Source: Flaccisagitta enflata
Lineage: Eukaryota; Chaetognatha; Sagittoidea; Aphragmophora
Direction: 5' to 3'
Assembly: GCA_965153355.1 (NCBI GenBank)
Contig: OZ231128.1
Coordinates: 45,756,001-45,820,000 of the forward strand
Length of the DNA: 64,000 nt
Part shown: positions 59,155 through 64,000 of the stretch, piece by piece
Layout: each line of letters starts with the position of its first letter
How positions within the stretch are numbered: position 1 is the stretch's first letter
The notes under the pieces: generated by a model
Databases searched by the model: none
What the model was told of the DNA's origin: nothing
Seen by the model: the letters and a program-made list of their open reading frames with translations, nothing else
Made by a program: the position numbers and the translations under genes

Positions 59155-59598
59155 CATGACCATTTGAAAGCTCTGCGAAAGATCTTTCATATGAGACATT
59201 GCTGGTTATTCTAGCTTTATCCGTTTAGAAATGGCACAGGAATAAATGAAAACATTGCCATGTTCATTTTTGCGATCCAATTGAATTTAAAAGGTTTTGA
59301 AAAGAAGTAGTTCACTTTGACGAGCTCTAACTTCTTAACGGTTTAAGATACAGACCTGGGATTGGTCTAGAATGAAAGAAAATTTGAAAATCTTTAAAAT
59401 CATTCCTGAAAAAAAATTGAAAATGCTTTTTTTCTATCTTTTTTTATAAACTAACAAAAACGTTCAACTTTTTCAACTTAACTTTTACACTCATGACCAT
59501 CTATTCTTTATCCTTATGTCATTTCTAAACGAATAAATCTAAGACAACGAGCATGGTCCCATTTTGACGATCTTTCACAGAGCTTTCAAATGGTCATG
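59155..59598. mobile_element. Foldback element, duplicate copy
   Basis: Duplicate of 47411-47856. Here the left arm reads CATGACCATTTGAAAGCTCT, matching the right arm better than in the first duplicon. Confidence 0.75.
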
Positions 59599-60046
59599 AA
59601 TTTCCCTATGTTTTTCCCATTTTATGAATGTCAAACACTGAAAAACATTTTGTCCCATTTTTATTTTTATTCTAGCTCATTTTGCTGGTTTAGCTCATTT
59701 TGCTCATTTAGTCTTTTTTTCTGATTTCAAATAGGATGAATAAATGTTTAATTGAGCATGCAAATACAAGAAAGCATTTCCGTGACCATAGCTGTATATC
59801 TGGTTGAGTGATTTGAGTGATTTGGCTCAGCTCTATTTTTCTCTGAATCAGTGCTATTGATTTGATCTAAAAAATAAAAGAAAAGGCAGGGACTAAAAAA
59901 GATTTGTGAAAAGTGACCAATGCTTACAACTTTTTTCCTCACGGCAACAGCTGCCATTACTGTTACTATAAATTATCAGTTATAAAAATGCAAAATCTGA
60001 TTTTTTCCCATTGGCGGGTATTTTGGCATAACCTATGGACTTGCAA

Positions 60047-60200
60047 ACAAGGCCGGATACACGGCCATCAGTTGCGGACGGGTGGGCAGGGGCGGATATG
60101 CGCGTTTTCCCACTTTTCGACTCGTGCTGACGGACCAACGGACCGACGGATGGACGGACGGACAAAGCCTCTTATAGAGTTGCGTGTCCGCAACTAAAAA
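60047..60200 (+). mobile_element. Family A element, duplicate copy
   Basis: Duplicate of 48305-48458, with box and tail both intact. Confidence 0.92.
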
Positions 60201-60211
60201 GAGAAGAAACA

Positions 60212-60625
60212 GGTGGTCAGCGATACCCGTGGCCCTGCTTTGCTTGGTTGTAAATCGGAATGAGAGGAAGCATGGCAGCAGCCCCGAAGGGTATGAAGTC
60301 CTGTAGAACACAGGGGGACTTTTGTTCGTCCGTTCATCAGTCTGTCCGTCAGTCCCCCCAGGCCCTCTCAGACCTTGAATCTGCCCTCTTAGGTCTGAAT
60401 TCTACCCTCTCAGGCCTGAAATCTGCCCTCTCAGGCCTTGAATCTGCAAGGGCAGATTCAAGGCCTGAGGGGGCTGATTTCAAGCCTGAGAGGGCAGATT
60501 TCAGGCCTGAGAGGGCCTGGGGGGGACGGACAAACGGACGAACGAACGAACGAACGAACGGACGAACAAAAGTCCCCGTGTTCTACAGGACTTCGTCCCC
60601 TTTGGGGCCGCTGCCCAAAAACCAG
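60212..60625. mobile_element. Family B long foldback, duplicate copy
   Basis: Duplicate of 48470-48884, with the same long inverted arms. Confidence 0.85.
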
Positions 60626-60686
60626 CCTCCAACATCATCAGCCTATCTTACTCCCTACAGACATCAGATGCTTAATAGTCGCAAAA

Positions 60687-61345
60687 GCGTTAGATGGTCA
60701 GCGGTACCCGTTGCCCCTATGTGAGCATATGTTGATGTGTGATGGTGAGAGGGGCAGCGGCCCCGAAGGGGCCGATGACCTATGCTTAGTAGGTTTTGAG
60801 GCTCTAGGCTTTAAGTCTCGAGGCTGTGATTTGAGCCTCAAGGTTGTGACTTGAGCCTCAAGGTTGTGATTTGAGCTAAGATACTGGGATTTGAGCCATG
60901 AGGCTGGGAGTTGAGCCGCAAAGTTGGGATCTGAGCCTTGAGGCTGTGATTTGAGCCAAGATGATGGGATTTGAGCCTTGAGGCTGTGATTTGAGCCTCA
61001 ACGCTGGGATTTGAACCTTGGGACTGGGATTTGAGCCTCGAGGCTGGGAGTTGAGCTTCCAGGCTTGGGTTTGAGACTCATGGCTGGGATTTGAGCCTTG
61101 ACGTTGGAATTTGAGCCTCATGGCTGGGGTTTGAGCCTCGGGACTAGGATTTGAGCCTCCAGGGTGGGGTTTGAGCTTTGAGGCTGGGAGTTGAGCCTCC
61201 AGGCTTGGGTTTGAGCCTCATGGCTGGGATTTGAGCCTTGAGGCTGTGGTTTGAGCCTTGCGGCTGGAATTTGAGCCTCAAGGGGGGGGGGGGGACGGAG
61301 GAGAAGAAGGAGAAGGAGGAGAAGGAGGAGGAGAAATTTCCCCTA
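60687..61345 (+). mobile_element. Family B head with longer minisatellite, duplicate copy
   Basis: Matches 48945-49392, then continues with about seven more minisatellite units, a G-run (61280-61292), GGAGGAGAAGGAGGAG and AATTTCCCCTATGTGTGAAA. This second half is absent from the first duplicon. Confidence 0.85.
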
Positions 61346-61360
61346 TGTGTGAAAGCATAA

Positions 61361-61508
61361 AGGCCAGATACATGGCTACCGAAGTCGCGTGCGGGTGGGC
61401 AGGGGTCATATTTGAGGTCACTAGACCATTTAGGCAGGAGCAGTGAGGTCAAGGAAATAAAATCATAAAGAAAAGTAAAATGGGGACCGACCGACCGACC
61501 GATCGACC
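61361..61508 (+). mobile_element. Family A truncated element, duplicate copy
   Basis: Duplicate of 49669-49820, also ending in the GACC core without a hairpin. Confidence 0.8.
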
Positions 61509-61951
61509 TTTGAGAATTATGTTATTTTGATAGCCAATGTTCATGCCGGAGATTCCAGGATGAATAGGTCCAATAGTCTACTCTTATATGTACGAATTCA
61601 AAGGCCGTGTACTTAAACCATGTCAGGTGCAACAGCCTTAAAGCAAAGAGTGTTGAAACAAATAAAATAAAAGTACAATCGCGGGTCTTAAGGCTTGCCA
61701 ACTTCATTGTTTTGCTTTTTAAGTTGAGTTAGGGGTTACTTTTATCACATGTTGTAATGAAGATACAATGATAATGTAAAACATAATCACACAAGTTGTT
61801 TCATCACCATCACATTGGTGACATGTGCTCAGATTCTATTGTTGTTCTATTTTTGTGTGTTAATTTGTAAGTGTAAATCCCTTCTTAAATGTTTCCCTTC
61901 ACCTAAAATTTCTACTTCAATATGCAAACAAATGTTGAGAAGGAGTTCTCC

Positions 61952-61952
<1 letters not shown>

Positions 61953-62032
<80 letters not shown>

Positions 62033-62048
62033 AGAGAGAGAGAGAGAG
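61953..62048 (+). repeat. (GA)n microsatellite, duplicate copy
   Basis: Duplicate of 50263-50357. Confidence 0.96.
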
Positions 62049-62189
62049 CGGGCAAAAGAAATTAGTGAAAGGGGGAAGTTGAGAGAACAGATTGAGGGTA
62101 AGAAATCCCCTAGAGAGAGAATGGACGAGGTGGTAAAAAAGCGAGGGAAAGAGAGGCACTTTGATTGACAGTGATAGCGTCATATGCTT

Positions 62190-62249
<60 letters not shown>

Positions 62250-62255
62250 TCTCTC
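62190..62255 (+). repeat. (CT)n microsatellite, duplicate copy
   Basis: Duplicate of 50484-50552, preceded here by an extra GATAGCGTCATATGCTTG. Confidence 0.95.
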
Positions 62256-62393
62256 AACGAAACATCAACCCTATTGTTTTCAGACCGTTTTCTTTGGTGG
62301 ATGAAAATTTTTTTTCTCTTTCCAGTCATGTGCGGGTGGGCAGGGTTAGGGGCCATTAGAATTTTTCAGCAGGAGCAGTGAGATCAAAGAGTA

Positions 62394-62614
62394 ACAAGGC
62401 CGGATACACGGCTACCCTAGTCGCGTGCGGGTGGGCAGGAGCAGTGCTGGAGAAGGTCACCAGGGTGTCTGGGCAGGAGCCGTATGCTCAAAAAGCTCAA
62501 AAACGCCGAAAAAGTAAAAAGGGGACTGACCGACCAACCGACCAACCGACCAACCAACCGACCAACCAACGGACCGACATAGCGGTGTAGAGTCGCAAGA
62601 GCACGCGACTAAAA
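62394..62614 (+). mobile_element. Family A long subtype, duplicate copy
   Basis: Duplicate of 50688-50910. The hairpin left arm is damaged here (AGTCGCAAGAGCACGCGACT), while the box-tail pair is intact. Confidence 0.9.
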
Positions 62615-62704
62615 AACAAAAAATGCGAATGACATACAAACCAATGAACCAACGGATGGACGGACAAAGTTGGGTGTACAGTTGCGTAACACGCAACAAA
62701 AACA

Positions 62705-63236
62705 GGTCACCCAAGGGCAATATGTTGGCAGGGATACCCGTTGCCCTGCTTTGCATGTTGGTAATTGTGGGTGATGGTCAGCAGGGCAGCGGCCCCAGAG
62801 GGGATTATGTCCTCTAGAACACAGGATGACTTATGCCTGATTCAGTAATTGGGTTTGTAAGGCCAGGATTTGAGCCTTGAGGCTGGGATTTGACCCTTGA
62901 TGCTTGCATTAGAGCCTCGAGGCTGGTATTTGGTCTTCAGGCTGGGATTTGAACTACCGTGCTAGGATTTTAGCCTCCGGGCTATGATTTGAGCATCAAG
63001 GCTGGAATTTGAGCCGATAGGCTAGGATTTGAGTCTCCAGGCTGGGATTTGAGCCTTCAGGCCGGGATTTGAGCCTTCATTCTGGGATTTGAGTCCTTAT
63101 GCTGGTATTTTGGCTTCTAGACTGGGATCTAAGCCTTTAGGCTTGAATTTGAGCATCGAGGCTGGGGGAGGACAAACAAACGGACAAACAAATGAAAGGA
63201 CGAACAAATGAAAGTCCCCTGCCCGAAAAAGAAAAA
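62705..63236 (+). mobile_element. Family B element, duplicate copy
   Basis: Duplicate of 51005-51530 with a few substitutions. Confidence 0.85.
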
Positions 63237-63257
63237 AAAAGGATAAATGGAGAAAAA

Positions 63258-63533
63258 CAAGGCCAAGTTAGAGCAAAAATTGTGCCTCGCTTGATTAGGA
63301 ATTTGTGGAATGAATGAATGAATGAATGAATGAATGAATGAATGAATGAATGAACGAATGAATGTGGTAAAGCATGAAAAGTGATAGGAATGAAGAAAAA
63401 CGTCAGAATCAGTCGTTTTGCACATTTCAAATGTTTTCGTGACCAAACAACCAACCAACCAACTGACCAACCAACCGACCAACCAATCAACAGACATCAC
63501 CTGTTATAAAAGTGCGAGGAAGCACTTAAAAAG
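63258..63533 (+). mobile_element. Family A variant with (GAAT)n, duplicate copy
   Basis: Duplicate of 51552-51833. The (GAAT)n block (63307-63352) has a different left boundary. Confidence 0.65.
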
Positions 63534-64000
63534 GAAAAGCAATTGACTGAAAGGAAATAATGAAAAGTCAGGAACATTGGTCACTGATGGGGGGAATATA
63601 GAAAAAATTGAAAAGAAAAATAGTATTGATTGAGAAAAAAGCTGAAGTCAGTCTTCGACTTTTTGACATATTCGGAAGAAACGGGTTTATTTTCTGAGGA
63701 AAGGCATCTCCACCGAGCGAATGAGGCCTCCAATGAAATTGATAGGGTAAGTAAATTTGATAATTCTCTTTCATTTGGTGCCAAGAGTGCTCTACGCAAA
63801 TATTTTTTGCGTTATGAATTTTTAAAGATTTATTTAATTTAAAAAATTCAAATTGAATTTTTTTTTATTTTTTATGATTTTCAGTAGGATCAATAACGGA
63901 GTGTATTTAAGTTTGTTTGAGCATGCAAATACAAGAAAACATGTTTATGAGCATTAGGGGGGTCGGTAGTAACCAACTTTCGAAATTCAACTCGGACATG

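Larger units (their letters stand above)
58349..64000 (+). repeat. Second copy of the 46.6-52.3 kb block (segmental duplication)
   Basis: Order and orientation match the first block throughout. The offset is 11,745 bp at the start, 11,690 at about 61.8 kb and about 11,700 at 63.6 kb. Identity is very high in 58349-61130, with only scattered substitutions. Indels cluster in 63630-63840. The copy runs off the window. Confidence 0.95.

Overview
The window is nuclear DNA from an animal, most probably an invertebrate. The evidence is three spliced collagen triple-helix exons with GT-AG junctions and kilobase-sized introns, a degenerate CCCTAA-type (TTAGGG) telomere-like tract, very long dinucleotide microsatellites, and several families of short non-autonomous transposons. 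I cannot name the taxon from sequence alone. No rRNA, tRNA, CRISPR array, prokaryotic gene or complete protein-coding gene was found. Most open frames longer than 60 codons are read-through of simple repeats or satellite DNA.

Layout. 1-11.4 kb: intergenic or intronic DNA with terminal-inverted-repeat (TIR) elements (49-458, 6752-8048), older hairpin-tailed elements, a 125-bp tandem repeat and an (AC)n tract. 11.4-16.6 kb: part of a collagen gene on the + strand, exons 11469-11576, 14386-14484 and 16411-16509. All are bounded by phase-1 introns, and exons 2 and 3 look like a recent exon duplication. Their introns hold several MITEs. 17-40 kb: a microsatellite-dense region of (GA)n, (AC)n, (AAC)n, (AAAG)n and (AAAAG)n, with a telomere-like tract at 27.8-28.0 kb. 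40.2-46.6 kb: a 68-bp satellite with a 1,103-bp higher-order repeat. 46.6-53.6 kb: a block of dispersed repeats. 53.7-57.3 kb: the same satellite in inverted orientation. 57.3-64.0 kb: a direct second copy, about 11.7 kb downstream, of the forward satellite end plus the 46.6-52.3 kb block; it runs off the window.

The most interesting content is family A, a short element present in about 20 copies. It has a conserved head (ACAAGGCCGGATACACGG then a 9-11 base box), a GACC/GACGGACC microsatellite core, and a terminal hairpin followed by CTAAAAA. The head box is the reverse complement of the terminal arm. At least five different box sequences occur in this window, and in each case the tail arm changes to match. 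This covariation shows a maintained pairing. It resembles the subterminal inverted repeats, microsatellite core and 3' stem-loop of Helentron-associated (HINE/DINE-1-like) rolling-circle elements, although that assignment is inference. Two copies carry three or four tandem heads on one tail. Family B (GGTCAGCGGTACCCG head, 20-bp GAGGCTGGGATTTGA-type minisatellite core, complementary far end) repeats the same plan with unrelated sequence.
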